From positions 1,550,001 to 1,614,000 of the forward strand of contig NZ_CP085839.1 of the NCBI RefSeq assembly GCF_020715565.1: a stretch of 64,000 nt of DNA, read 5' to 3'. Shown here piece after piece: positions 54,750 through 63,212 of this stretch; position 1 is the stretch's first letter, and each line of letters begins with the position of its first letter. The notes under the pieces were generated by a model. The model worked only from the letters and a program-made list of their open reading frames with translations. It searched no databases and was not told the origin of the DNA. Made by a program: the position numbers and the translations under genes. This DNA is from Nocardioides sp. Kera G14 (GTDB lineage: Bacteria > Actinomycetota > Actinomycetes > Propionibacteriales > Nocardioidaceae).

Positions 54750-55739
54750 GTGTTTCACGCCAAGCGCCTCGCCGCACTCCTTGTCCCGCTCGCCTTCGTC
54801 GCCTCCGCCTGTGGCAGTGAGAAGTCCGTCGGGCTGGGCGACAAGACCATCGACGGCTGGGACGCCGTGAGCATCTCCGGAACCCCCGGTACCGCCCCCA
54901 CGGTGAAGTGGAAGGGCCAGATGTCGACGGTGGAGTCCACCGACACCAAGACCCTCACCGAGGGTTCGGGTGACGTCGTCAAGAAGGGTGAGTCCGTCAA
55001 CGCCTACATCTGGCTCGGTGACGGCTACAGCAAGAAGCAGTCCTACAGCGACTACGACAACAAGGCCTCCGAGGTGCTGACCGCGGACTCGAAGTCCCTC
55101 TCCGAGGTGTTCGAGAAGCTTCTCGTCGGCTCCAAGATCGGTAGCCGGCAGGCCGCGATCGCCAGCGCGTCGGACGTCTTCGGTGACGCCGGTAACACGG
55201 ACCTCGGCATCGCCAACGAGGACCCGCTCCTGATCATCGTCGACGTCATCTCCAAGGCGGTCACGAAGCCCACCGACACGACGCCGGACAAGGTGCCGTC
55301 CGTCGTGCAGAAGAAGGGCAAGGTCACCGGCCTCGACTTCACGGGTCTCACCAAGCCCGACCCGACCAGCGGCCCGTTCCTCCGGGCGACGATCAAGCAG
55401 GGCTCGGGTGCGACCGTCACCGCCGACGACACGGTCAAGGTCAACTACCTCGGCATGGTCTACGGCGCGAAGAAGCCGTTCGACGAGTCCTACACGAAGA
55501 CCCCGGCGGAGTTCGCCCTCAGCAGCGTCGTGAAGGGCTGGACCTACGGCCTCACCGGCGTGAAGGTCGGCAGCCGCATCGTCCTGCAGATCCCGCCGGT
55601 CCTGGGCTACGGCGGCGACACGTCCAACGCCGCCATTCCGGCCAACAGCACGCTCTACTTCGTCATCGACGTCCTGAGCGCCACGCCGGCCGCCTCCGCC
55701 TCCGCGTCGCCCTCGGCGGACGCCACGACCGGACAGTGA
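54750..55739 (+). CDS. FKBP-type peptidyl-prolyl isomerase lipoprotein
   Basis: 329 residues from GTG 54750. The lipobox ASAC (Cys21) anchors it outside the membrane. Two FKBP-fold regions: a divergent first one (about 55-195) and a C-terminal one (about 210-312) with VKVNYLGMVY, VVKGWTYGLTGVKVGSRIVLQIPPVLGYG and STLYFVIDVL, close to active FKBPs. The tail is Ala/Ser-rich. Probable extracytoplasmic folding factor. Its place between pafA and pafB is, as far as I recall, common in actinobacteria. GTG 54741 is the alternative start. Confidence 0.9.
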   Translation: MFHAKRLAALLVPLAFVASACGSEKSVGLGDKTIDGWDAVSISGTPGTAPTVKWKGQMSTVESTDTKTLTEGSGDVVKKGESVNAYIWLGDGYSKKQSYSDYDNKASEVLTADSKSLSEVFEKLLVGSKIGSRQAAIASASDVFGDAGNTDLGIANEDPLLIIVDVISKAVTKPTDTTPDKVPSVVQKKGKVTGLDFTGLTKPDPTSGPFLRATIKQGSGATVTADDTVKVNYLGMVYGAKKPFDESYTKTPAEFALSSVVKGWTYGLTGVKVGSRIVLQIPPVLGYGGDTSNAAIPANSTLYFVIDVLSATPAASASASPSADATTGQ

Positions 55740-55752
55740 CCGGGACGTAGTC

Positions 55753-56721
55753 ATGTCCGCCGCCAAGTCCGAGCGCCTGATGAACCTGCTCATCATGCTG
55801 CTCGTGCAGAAGCGGTACGTCGGCAAGGAGAAGATCCGCGCCGCGCTCTATCCCGACACCTCCGACGAGGCGTTCGAGAAGATGTTCGAGCGCGACAAGG
55901 AGGAGCTCCGTAGCCTCGGAGTGCCGGTCGAGGTCGGCACCGACGACGCCTTCTTCGACGACGAGCCCGGCTACCGGATCCCGCCGGACCAGTTCCAGCT
56001 TCCGGAGGTGAACCTCGACGCTGACGAGGCGGCGGTGGTCTCCGTCGCCACGCGGGTCTGGGACCACGCCGGGCTCGCCCAGGCGGCGGGGCAGGCGGGA
56101 CGCAAGCTCGCCGCGGACGGCCCCGACAGCACCGACGACTCGGTCGACCTGGGAGCGCTCGACCTCGTCCTGCCGCGGCTGGGCGCCGACGAGCCGTCGT
56201 ACGAGGCCTTCATCGACGCGGCGTGGACCCGCACTCCGGTGGCGTTCGACTACCGCCGCATCGGCCAGGAGCCGGTCGAGCGACACCTCGAGCCGTGGGG
56301 CGTCGTCCGTTCCTCCGGCCGCTGGTACGTCGTCGGACTGGACACCGACCGGGGCGAGGAGCGTGTCTTCCGACTCTCGCGCGTGATCGGCGAACCGCGT
56401 CCCACGGGCGAGCCGGGCAGCTACGCCCGGCCCGCGGGTGTCGACGCCGGTGACATCGTCCGCCGGCTGGCGCCGCCCGTCGCGCCGATCGAGGCCACGC
56501 TGTTGGTCCGCCGTGGCACCGGGCACGCGCTGCGCCGCCACGCCCAGGTCACCGAGGGCGTCGACGGCCCGACCGACGACCGCTGGGACCGCGTCGTCCT
56601 CAGCCAGACCAGCAACGACCTCGCCGCCGAGGTGCTCTCCCACGGTCCGGACGTCCTCGTGGTCGAGCCCGCAGAGCTGCGGGATGAGGTTGTGCGACGA
56701 CTGACGGAGGCCGCCCCATGA
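55753..56721 (+). CDS. pafB: WYL-domain regulator PafB
   Basis: 322 residues. N-terminal winged HTH (KSERLMNLLIMLLVQKRYVGKEKIRAAL), a WYL domain in the middle (VAFDYRRIGQEPVERHLEPWGVV, RWYVVGLD) and a WCX C-terminal part. Together with PafC it forms the activator of the RecA-independent DNA-damage response in mycobacteria. The pafC ATG overlaps its end by 4 bp. Confidence 0.95.
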   Translation: MSAAKSERLMNLLIMLLVQKRYVGKEKIRAALYPDTSDEAFEKMFERDKEELRSLGVPVEVGTDDAFFDDEPGYRIPPDQFQLPEVNLDADEAAVVSVATRVWDHAGLAQAAGQAGRKLAADGPDSTDDSVDLGALDLVLPRLGADEPSYEAFIDAAWTRTPVAFDYRRIGQEPVERHLEPWGVVRSSGRWYVVGLDTDRGEERVFRLSRVIGEPRPTGEPGSYARPAGVDAGDIVRRLAPPVAPIEATLLVRRGTGHALRRHAQVTEGVDGPTDDRWDRVVLSQTSNDLAAEVLSHGPDVLVVEPAELRDEVVRRLTEAAP

Positions 56722-57704
56722 CCGGCATGACGACGTCGTACGGCTCGAAGGACCAGATCGCGCGCCTGCTGGCGCTGGTGCCCTACCTCCACTCCCACCA
56801 GGAGGTGCGGCTGTCCGAGGCCGCGCGGATGCTCGGCGTCACCGAGCGGCAGCTGACCAAGGACCTCAAGGTGCTGTGGATGTGCGGGTTGCCAGGCGGT
56901 CTGCCCGACGACCTGATCGACGTCGACATGGACGCCCTCGAGGAGCCCGGCGGCGACCGGATCATCCGGATCGACAACGCCGACTACCTCGCCCGACCGC
57001 TCAAGCTCACGCCCACCGAGGCGACGGCGCTCATCGTGGCGCTCCGCGCCCTGCGCGAGAGCGCCGGTGAGGAGACCCGGGAGGTCGTGGACCGCGCGCT
57101 CGCCAAGCTCGAGCAGGCGGCCGCCGCGGAGTCCGCGCCCATCGTTCACCCGGGCCAGGCGCCCGACGCCGAGCTCGCGAAGCTCGAGCTGACGCTCGCC
57201 CAGGCGATCCGGAACGGCCGCCAGGTGCAGCTGACCTACCACGTGCCCTCACGTGACGAGGAGTCGGTGCGGATCGTCGACCCGCACCGGCTCAGCCGCG
57301 CCCACGAGGCGGTCTACCTCGACGCCTGGTGCCACTCGGCCGAGGCACCACGCTGGTTCCGGATCGACCGGATCCGCGAGGCGCACGTGCTGGAGGAGCC
57401 GATCAGCTCCGAGGCGCCGGTACGTGACCTCGTCGACGACCTCCTCGGCTCCGAAGCGACCGTCGCCACCGTCGAGCTGGCTCCCGAGGCCCGCTGGATC
57501 ACCGAGTACTACCCGACGGGCGAGGTCCGTGAGCTCGGCGACGGCCGCGTCGAGGCCGACCTCCCGGTGGCCGAGCCGCGCTGGCTCGTCCGGCTCGCGC
57601 TGCGTGCCGCGCCGCACGTGCGGATCATCGAGCCGGCGGCGTACGACCAGATGTATCGAGAAGCACTCACCCGTACCCGCGCGCTCTACGCCGACCGGCA
57701 GTAG
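56718..57704 (+). CDS. pafC: WYL-domain regulator PafC
   Basis: 328 residues. HTH region LSEAARMLGVTERQLTKDLKVLWMCGLPG, then a WYL domain (VQLTYHVPSRDEESVRIVDPHRL; AVYLDAWCHSAEAPRWFRIDRI) and a C-terminal extension. Partner of PafB; in some actinobacteria the two are fused, here separate but overlapping by 4 bp. Confidence 0.95.
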   Translation: MTGMTTSYGSKDQIARLLALVPYLHSHQEVRLSEAARMLGVTERQLTKDLKVLWMCGLPGGLPDDLIDVDMDALEEPGGDRIIRIDNADYLARPLKLTPTEATALIVALRALRESAGEETREVVDRALAKLEQAAAAESAPIVHPGQAPDAELAKLELTLAQAIRNGRQVQLTYHVPSRDEESVRIVDPHRLSRAHEAVYLDAWCHSAEAPRWFRIDRIREAHVLEEPISSEAPVRDLVDDLLGSEATVATVELAPEARWITEYYPTGEVRELGDGRVEADLPVAEPRWLVRLALRAAPHVRIIEPAAYDQMYREALTRTRALYADRQ

Positions 57705-57739
57705 AGTTATCCAGACGTCCACATACGCAGGAGCTACTC

Positions 57740-58009
57740 ATGACCCCGCTCATCGCCGGCCTCGGCACCCAGGAGCTCATCCTCATCCTCCTGGTGCTCG
57801 TGCTGCTCTTCGGCGCCACCAAGCTGCCGGAGCTGGCACGTGGCACCGGACGCGCCCTGCGCATCTTCAAGGCCGAGACCAAGGGCCTCACCGACGACGA
57901 CGATGACGACGTCGCGCCGCTCGAGGTGCAGCAGAAGAAGGCGGAGCTCGACGCGAAGCAGGCCGAGCTCGACGCCGAGCGCGCCAAGCTCAACGACACC
58001 GCCAACTGA
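57740..58009 (+). CDS. tatA: twin-arginine translocase subunit TatA
   Basis: 89 residues. One N-terminal membrane helix (IAGLGTQELILILLVLVLLFGA), the conserved FG hinge, amphipathic helix TKLPELARGTGRALRIFK, and an acidic run DDDDDD followed by a coiled tail. Oligomerises to let folded proteins through. AGGAG precedes the ATG; tatC follows 15 bp later. Confidence 0.95.
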   Translation: MTPLIAGLGTQELILILLVLVLLFGATKLPELARGTGRALRIFKAETKGLTDDDDDDVAPLEVQQKKAELDAKQAELDAERAKLNDTAN

Positions 58010-58024
58010 CGCAGGGTCTCATTC

Positions 58025-58879
58025 GTGTCGGTCGGTCGCACGATCGGCGGCATCGTCGAGCTCCTGCGAGGCACCCCTCACCACCCGGTGGGGGCGGACG
58101 GCCGGATGGCCCTCTCCGACCACCTCCGTGAGCTGCGCGCCCGCCTGATCCGTTCGGTCCTGATCTGGATCGTCCTCTTCATCGTCGCACTCTTCTTCTA
58201 CAACCGCCTGCTGGACGTCATCGCGCACCCCTACGAGGTGGCGATGGACCACCTCGGCGAGAAGGTCTCCAGCGAGCTCGTCTTCACCGGCGTTACGGCG
58301 CCGCTGGCCATCCAGCTCAAGCTCTGCGGCGTCACGGCGCTGATCGCCGCCAGCCCGTGGTGGCTCATGGAGATCTGGCGCTTCCTCCTGCCCGGCCTGC
58401 ACAAGAGCGAGCGGAAGTGGAGCCGGATCTTCGCCGCGATCGCCGGGCCGCTCTTCCTGCTCGGTGTCGCCGTCGGCTACTGGGTGCTGCCGAAGGGCAT
58501 CCAGGTGCTCGTCGGATTCACGCCGCTCAAGGCGACCAACCTCGTCGAGTTCGGTGACTTCTTCAGCTTCATCGTGCGGATGCTCCTCGTCTTCGGCATC
58601 GCGTTCGAGATCCCGCTCTTCGTCATCCTGCTCAACCTCGCCGGCATCGTCTCGGGCAGGCGGCTGGCGAAGTCACGCCCGTGGATCGTGATGGGCACGA
58701 TGATCTTCGCCGCCGTCGCGACGCCCTCGACGGACCCGTTCTCGATGCTGATGCTCGCGATCCCGATGCTCGTGCTCTTCGGCATCGCCGAGGTGATCGC
58801 CCACCTCGTCGACCGGACCAAGGGACGCCGCAAGGACGCCACCGACCAGTGGGCCGACGACGAGCTCTCGCCGCTGTGA
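58025..58879 (+). CDS. tatC: twin-arginine translocase subunit TatC
   Basis: 284 residues, six membrane helices. Signatures: MALSDHLRELRARLIRSVLIW near the start (the signal-peptide receptor Glu region) and SPWWLMEIWRFLLPGLHKSERKW; VFGIAFEIPLFVILL and GTMIFAAVATPSTDPFSMLMLAIPM come later. Recognises the twin-Arg signal. GTG start; stop overlaps the next gene by 4 bp (GTGA). Confidence 0.96.
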   Translation: MSVGRTIGGIVELLRGTPHHPVGADGRMALSDHLRELRARLIRSVLIWIVLFIVALFFYNRLLDVIAHPYEVAMDHLGEKVSSELVFTGVTAPLAIQLKLCGVTALIAASPWWLMEIWRFLLPGLHKSERKWSRIFAAIAGPLFLLGVAVGYWVLPKGIQVLVGFTPLKATNLVEFGDFFSFIVRMLLVFGIAFEIPLFVILLNLAGIVSGRRLAKSRPWIVMGTMIFAAVATPSTDPFSMLMLAIPMLVLFGIAEVIAHLVDRTKGRRKDATDQWADDELSPL

Positions 58880-59757
58880 GGTACCTGCTCCTCCCCGGCC
58901 CACGTTCGGGCCGCGGCCGCAGCGCGGACGTGCTCGCCGGAGTGCGTGACCGGCTCGCCCGCTCGGGTGCCACTGTGCAGGTGGTCCATGGGGAGACACC
59001 GGAGGCCACCGCCGCTGGTCTGCGCACTGCACTCGACGTTGGACGGGGCTCGATCGCCGGCGTGATCGTGCTCGGCGGGGACGGCATGGTCCACCTCGCC
59101 GTCCAGGCGCTCGGGGGCACCGTCGTACCGCTGGGCATCATCCCGCTCGGGAGCGGCAACGACTCCGCGCGGGCGCTCGGTCTGCCGCTCACCGACGCCG
59201 CCGCAGCGACCGACGTGATCCTGGCCGGGTCGACGCGGCGGGTCGACCTCGCCCGTGCGGGCGACCGATGGTTCCTCACCATCCTGGCGACCGGCTTCGA
59301 CGCGGTCGTCACCGAGCGGGGCAACGGGCTGGCGTGGCCTCGGAACAACCTGCGCTACACCGCCGCAGTCCTGCTGGAGCTCCCGCGCTTCACTCCCATC
59401 CGCTACACACTGTCGCTCGACGGCGTGGAGCAGACCCGCGAGGCCATGTTCGTCTCGGTCGCCAACACCGACTACTTCGGTGGCGGGATGCGGATCGCGG
59501 CCGGCGCCTCCTTCGACGACGGGATGCTCGACGTCTGCCTCGTCAAGCCGGTCTCGCGGCTCACGCTGCTGCGCTTCTTCCCGACCGTCAACGACGGCTC
59601 GCACGTCGACAACCCGATCTTCGAACGGGTCCGGGCCAGGTCGGTCACGATCTCGGCGACCCCCTCGGTGACGACGTACGCCGACGGCGAGCGGTTCGGG
59701 GAGCTGCCGATGACCATCGAGGCGGTCCCCGCCGCGCTCTCGGTCTACGTGCCCTGA
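58876..59757 (+). CDS. diacylglycerol/lipid kinase-like protein
   Basis: 293 residues of the DAGK catalytic fold. The nucleotide loop is VIVLGGDGMVHLAVQ, a GGDGT variant with Met for Thr, and the next landmark PLGIIPLGSGNDSARALGLP is intact. C-terminal beta-sandwich with YADGERFGELPMTIEAVP. Predicted to phosphorylate diacylglycerol, sphingoid base or another membrane lipid using ATP. It is coupled to tatC by a 4-bp overlap. Confidence 0.9.
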   Translation: MRYLLLPGPRSGRGRSADVLAGVRDRLARSGATVQVVHGETPEATAAGLRTALDVGRGSIAGVIVLGGDGMVHLAVQALGGTVVPLGIIPLGSGNDSARALGLPLTDAAAATDVILAGSTRRVDLARAGDRWFLTILATGFDAVVTERGNGLAWPRNNLRYTAAVLLELPRFTPIRYTLSLDGVEQTREAMFVSVANTDYFGGGMRIAAGASFDDGMLDVCLVKPVSRLTLLRFFPTVNDGSHVDNPIFERVRARSVTISATPSVTTYADGERFGELPMTIEAVPAALSVYVP

Positions 59758-59773
59758 CCTGCGCACACCCGGG

Positions 59774-59779
59774 TAGGTT
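59774..59779 (+). promoter_or_regulatory. -10 element for the Ski2-like helicase
   Basis: TAGGTT, 7 nt before the ATG at 59787; leaderless pattern. Confidence 0.4.
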
Positions 59780-59786
59780 GGTGCCC

Positions 59787-62603
59787 ATGAGCACGGACGC
59801 AGCGGACGAGCTCTCGCCGGCCGAGCGGTACGCGGCCTTCAGGCGGGAGAAGGGGCATCCGGTCTTCAAGGACTTCGCGTCGGCGTACAACTTCAAGCTC
59901 GACGACTTCCAGATCCGGGCGTGCCACGAGATCGAGGAGGGCCGGGGCGTCCTCGTCGCCGCGCCGACCGGCTCGGGCAAGACGATCGTGGGGGAGTTCG
60001 CGATCCACCTCGCCCTCGCGACCGGACGCAAGGCGTTCTACACGACGCCGATCAAGGCGCTCTCGAACCAGAAGTACCACGACCTCGTCTCCCGTTACGG
60101 CCCGGACAAGGTCGGTCTGCTCACCGGCGACAACACGATCAACGGCGAGGCGCCGATCGTCGTGATGACGACCGAGGTCCTGCGCAACATGCTCTACGCC
60201 GGGTCCGGCACCCTGATGGGCCTCGGCTTCGTCGTGATGGACGAGGTGCACTACCTCGCCGACCGCTCCCGCGGTGCCGTGTGGGAGGAGGTCATCATCC
60301 ACCTGCCCGAGTCGGTGACCGTGGTCTCCCTGTCGGCGACGGTGAGCAACGCCGAGGAGTTCGGCGAGTGGCTCGGCACGGTCCGGGGCGAGACGACGAC
60401 GATCCTCGAGGAGCGCCGGCCGGTCCCGCTCTACCAGCACGTCATGGTCGGCAAGCGGATCATGGACCTCTTCGCCTCCTCCGACGTCGACGCGTCGGCC
60501 GGCTTCGTGAAGGAGGGCGCGCCGGTCAACGGTGAGTTGCTCCGCGTCGCCCGCGACGACTGGGCCTCCAGCCGGATCAGGGACCGCCGCAGCCCACGCG
60601 ACAAGCGCCCCGGCCAGGGTGGCAGGCAGGTCGGCAACGGCCGCCGCGTGTGGATCCCCAGCCGGGTCGACGTGATCGACCAGCTCGAGAGGATGCGGCT
60701 GCTCCCCGCCATCGTCTTCATCTTCAGCCGGGTCGGCTGCGACGCGGCCGTCACCCAGTGCCTGGCCGCGAACGTGAAGCTCACCAATGCCGATGAGCGC
60801 GACGCCATCTTCGAGTTCGTCGAGGAGGCCTGCGCGGACCTGCCCGACGAGGACCGGCACGTGCTCGGCTACCACGACTGGCTCGACGCCCTCACCCGCG
60901 GCATCGCCGCCCACCACGCCGGCATGCTCCCCGCCTTCAAGCAGGTCGTGGAGGAGCTCTACGTCCGCGGGCTGCTCAAAGTCGTCTTCGCGACCGAGAC
61001 CCTCGCCCTCGGCATCAACATGCCCGCCCGCACCGTCGTCATCGAGAAGCTGACCAAGTGGAACGGCGAGACCCACGCCGACCTGACGCCGGGGGAGTAC
61101 ACCCAGCTCACCGGCCGCGCCGGGCGGCGAGGCCTCGACACCGAGGGCCACGGCGTCGTCCTGTGGCAGCCGGGGATGAACCCGGCAGAGGTCGCTGGTC
61201 TTGCCTCCACCCGCACCTACCCGCTCCGGAGCAGCTTCCGGCCGTCGTACAACATGGCGGTCAACCTGGTCCGGCAGTTCGGCCGGGTGCGCTCACGTGA
61301 GCTGCTCGAGCAGAGCTTCGCCCAGTTCCAGGCCGACAAGGCCGTCGTCGGGCTGGCGCGCCAGCTGACCAAGGCCGAGAACGCGCTCGAGGGCTACAAG
61401 GAGGCGGCGACGTGCGACCAGGGCGACTTCATGGAGTACGCCGCCCTGCGTCGGAGGATCTCCGAGGTGGAGAAGAGTGCGTCACGTGCCCGGCGCCTCG
61501 ACCAGCGTGAGGACATCGTCGCCTCGCTCGGGAAGCTGAAGCCGGGCGACGTCATCGATGTGCCCAACGGGAAGTTCGCCGGCTTCGCCGTCGTCATCGA
61601 CCCCGGCTTCGAGCCCGACAACCCACGTCCGTACGTCGTCACCCTGGACCGGCAGGCCCGGCGGCTCGCCATGATGGACTTCCAGACGCCTGTCGCCGCG
61701 CTGACCCGGCTGCGTGTGCCGAAGAGCTTCAACGGCCGCAACCCGCAGGCACGGCGTGACCTCGCGGCCCAACTCCGGGAACGCACCGGCGGCCTGCCGC
61801 GCGGCGGCCACACTCCCGCCGGTCGAGCGAAGGCGTCGGTGCCGGCCGGCGTCGAGGCCGAGATCGCCTCGCTCCGGACGAAGCTCAAGGCGCACCCGTG
61901 TCACAGCTGCCCGGACCGTGAGGACCACGCCCGCTGGGCGGAGCGCTGGTTCAAGCTCCACCGCGATGCCGAGACGCTCGAGCGCCGTGTCGAGTCACGC
62001 ACCAACACCGTGGCCCGCCAGTTCGACCGGGTCTGCGACGTGCTCACCGCACTGGGCTACCTGACCGAGCGGACGGAGTCCGGCGACCAGGAGGTCACCG
62101 AGCTCGGCATGCCGCTGATGCGGCTCTACTCCGAGCTCGACCTCGTCGCCGCCGAGGCGCTCCGCCACGGGCTCCTCGACGGGCTGCGACCCTCCGAGCT
62201 CGCCGCCGTGCTGTCGATCCTCGTCTTCGAGGCCCGTCGTGCCGACGATGCCTCGTCGCCGCGCCTGCCCGGTGGACGGGCCAAGGACGCCATCGCCGCG
62301 CTCGTGAAGGTGTGGGCGGAGCTCGACGCGCTCGAGCGCGAGCACAAGCTCGACTTCCTCCGCCCACCCGACCTCGGGTTCGCGTACGCCGCCTTCCGCT
62401 GGGCCGAGGGTGACGACCTCGACGAGGTGCTCGGTGAGATCGAGCTCGCCGCCGGTGACTTCGTCCGTTGGATGAAGCAGCTCATCGATCTCTGCGGCCA
62501 GGTCGCCAACGCGACGGTGGACAGCACCATCCGCCGCAACGCACGCGACGCGGTCGACCTGCTCAAGCGCGGGGTCGTGGCCTACAGCGGCCTCGAGGAC
62601 TGA
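59787..62603 (+). CDS. Ski2/Mtr4-like DExH-box RNA helicase
   Basis: 938 residues. Helicase core: AAPTGSGKTIVGEF (Walker A, about residue 58), MDEVHYLADRSRGAVWEE (DEVH), VSLSATVSN, then HHAGMLPAFKQVVEELYVRG and QLTGRAGRRGLDTEGHGVV. The C-terminal half with the DSHCT domain (about 760-938) is characteristic. The mycobacterial relative is called HelY. Presumed role in RNA turnover or ribosome-associated RNA work. The nearby tat genes are a conserved neighbourhood. Convergent with marR; the stops are 3 bp apart. Confidence 0.92.
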   Translation: MSTDAADELSPAERYAAFRREKGHPVFKDFASAYNFKLDDFQIRACHEIEEGRGVLVAAPTGSGKTIVGEFAIHLALATGRKAFYTTPIKALSNQKYHDLVSRYGPDKVGLLTGDNTINGEAPIVVMTTEVLRNMLYAGSGTLMGLGFVVMDEVHYLADRSRGAVWEEVIIHLPESVTVVSLSATVSNAEEFGEWLGTVRGETTTILEERRPVPLYQHVMVGKRIMDLFASSDVDASAGFVKEGAPVNGELLRVARDDWASSRIRDRRSPRDKRPGQGGRQVGNGRRVWIPSRVDVIDQLERMRLLPAIVFIFSRVGCDAAVTQCLAANVKLTNADERDAIFEFVEEACADLPDEDRHVLGYHDWLDALTRGIAAHHAGMLPAFKQVVEELYVRGLLKVVFATETLALGINMPARTVVIEKLTKWNGETHADLTPGEYTQLTGRAGRRGLDTEGHGVVLWQPGMNPAEVAGLASTRTYPLRSSFRPSYNMAVNLVRQFGRVRSRELLEQSFAQFQADKAVVGLARQLTKAENALEGYKEAATCDQGDFMEYAALRRRISEVEKSASRARRLDQREDIVASLGKLKPGDVIDVPNGKFAGFAVVIDPGFEPDNPRPYVVTLDRQARRLAMMDFQTPVAALTRLRVPKSFNGRNPQARRDLAAQLRERTGGLPRGGHTPAGRAKASVPAGVEAEIASLRTKLKAHPCHSCPDREDHARWAERWFKLHRDAETLERRVESRTNTVARQFDRVCDVLTALGYLTERTESGDQEVTELGMPLMRLYSELDLVAAEALRHGLLDGLRPSELAAVLSILVFEARRADDASSPRLPGGRAKDAIAALVKVWAELDALEREHKLDFLRPPDLGFAYAAFRWAEGDDLDEVLGEIELAAGDFVRWMKQLIDLCGQVANATVDSTIRRNARDAVDLLKRGVVAYSGLED

Positions 62604-62606
62604 CTG

Positions 62607-63062
62607 TCAGTCGAAGAGGTGCGGGATCAGCCGGAGCTCTGCGGCCAGCGCCTCGTAGCGCTCGTGACCGAGGCCGTCCGCAAGGGCCGTCTCGATCGAC
62701 TGCTCGACCTCGCTCAGGCGCCGGGCGAGGCTCGCACCTCGCGGTGACAACGCGGCGACGACGCGGCGCTTGTCGTCGGGGTCGATCCGCCGGACGACGA
62801 TGGCGCGCTCGACGAGCTTGTCCATATGGCGGGTGAGGGTCGCGGGAGGCACGACGGCCGCGTCGGCGATCTCGCTCATCCGCAGCCCGGGACGCGCCAA
62901 AAGCACGGCCATGATCTGCCACTGTTCGAGCAGGAGACCCTCGCCGTCGAGCGTGGCCTGGAGGCGTCGGTGCAGGGCGTCCTCGGAGCGCTTGAGCAGC
63001 AGTGTCAGGCTCGCCGGCTCGCCGGTCGTGACCCCGACGTCGCTGACCGTGCTCTCACTCAT
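62607..63062 (-). CDS. MarR-family transcriptional regulator
   Basis: 151 residues. Winged-helix MarR domain: LLKRSEDALHRRLQATLDGEGLLLEQWQIMAVL, RMSEIADAAVVPPATLTRHMDKLVERAIVVRR with the recognition helix, and DKRRVVAALSPRG for the wing. Likely a repressor of itself and of the divergent receptor gene (gap 150 bp). GGGAGG lies 7 nt before the ATG. Confidence 0.92.
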   Translation of the reverse strand: MSESTVSDVGVTTGEPASLTLLLKRSEDALHRRLQATLDGEGLLLEQWQIMAVLLARPGLRMSEIADAAVVPPATLTRHMDKLVERAIVVRRIDPDDKRRVVAALSPRGASLARRLSEVEQSIETALADGLGHERYEALAAELRLIPHLFD

Positions 63063-63212
63063 GAGTTCGCCTCCCAAGCGGCGGATTACGCCGGTGTTTC
63101 GGTCATGTTCCAACCAGAATTGATGCTCCCACTCGGAACTAATGCAGCCTAAGCTCGGTGCACCCACCGATTCAAGGCCGAGTTTTCGGCCCGTCCAGCA
63201 GGGGAGGTGCCG

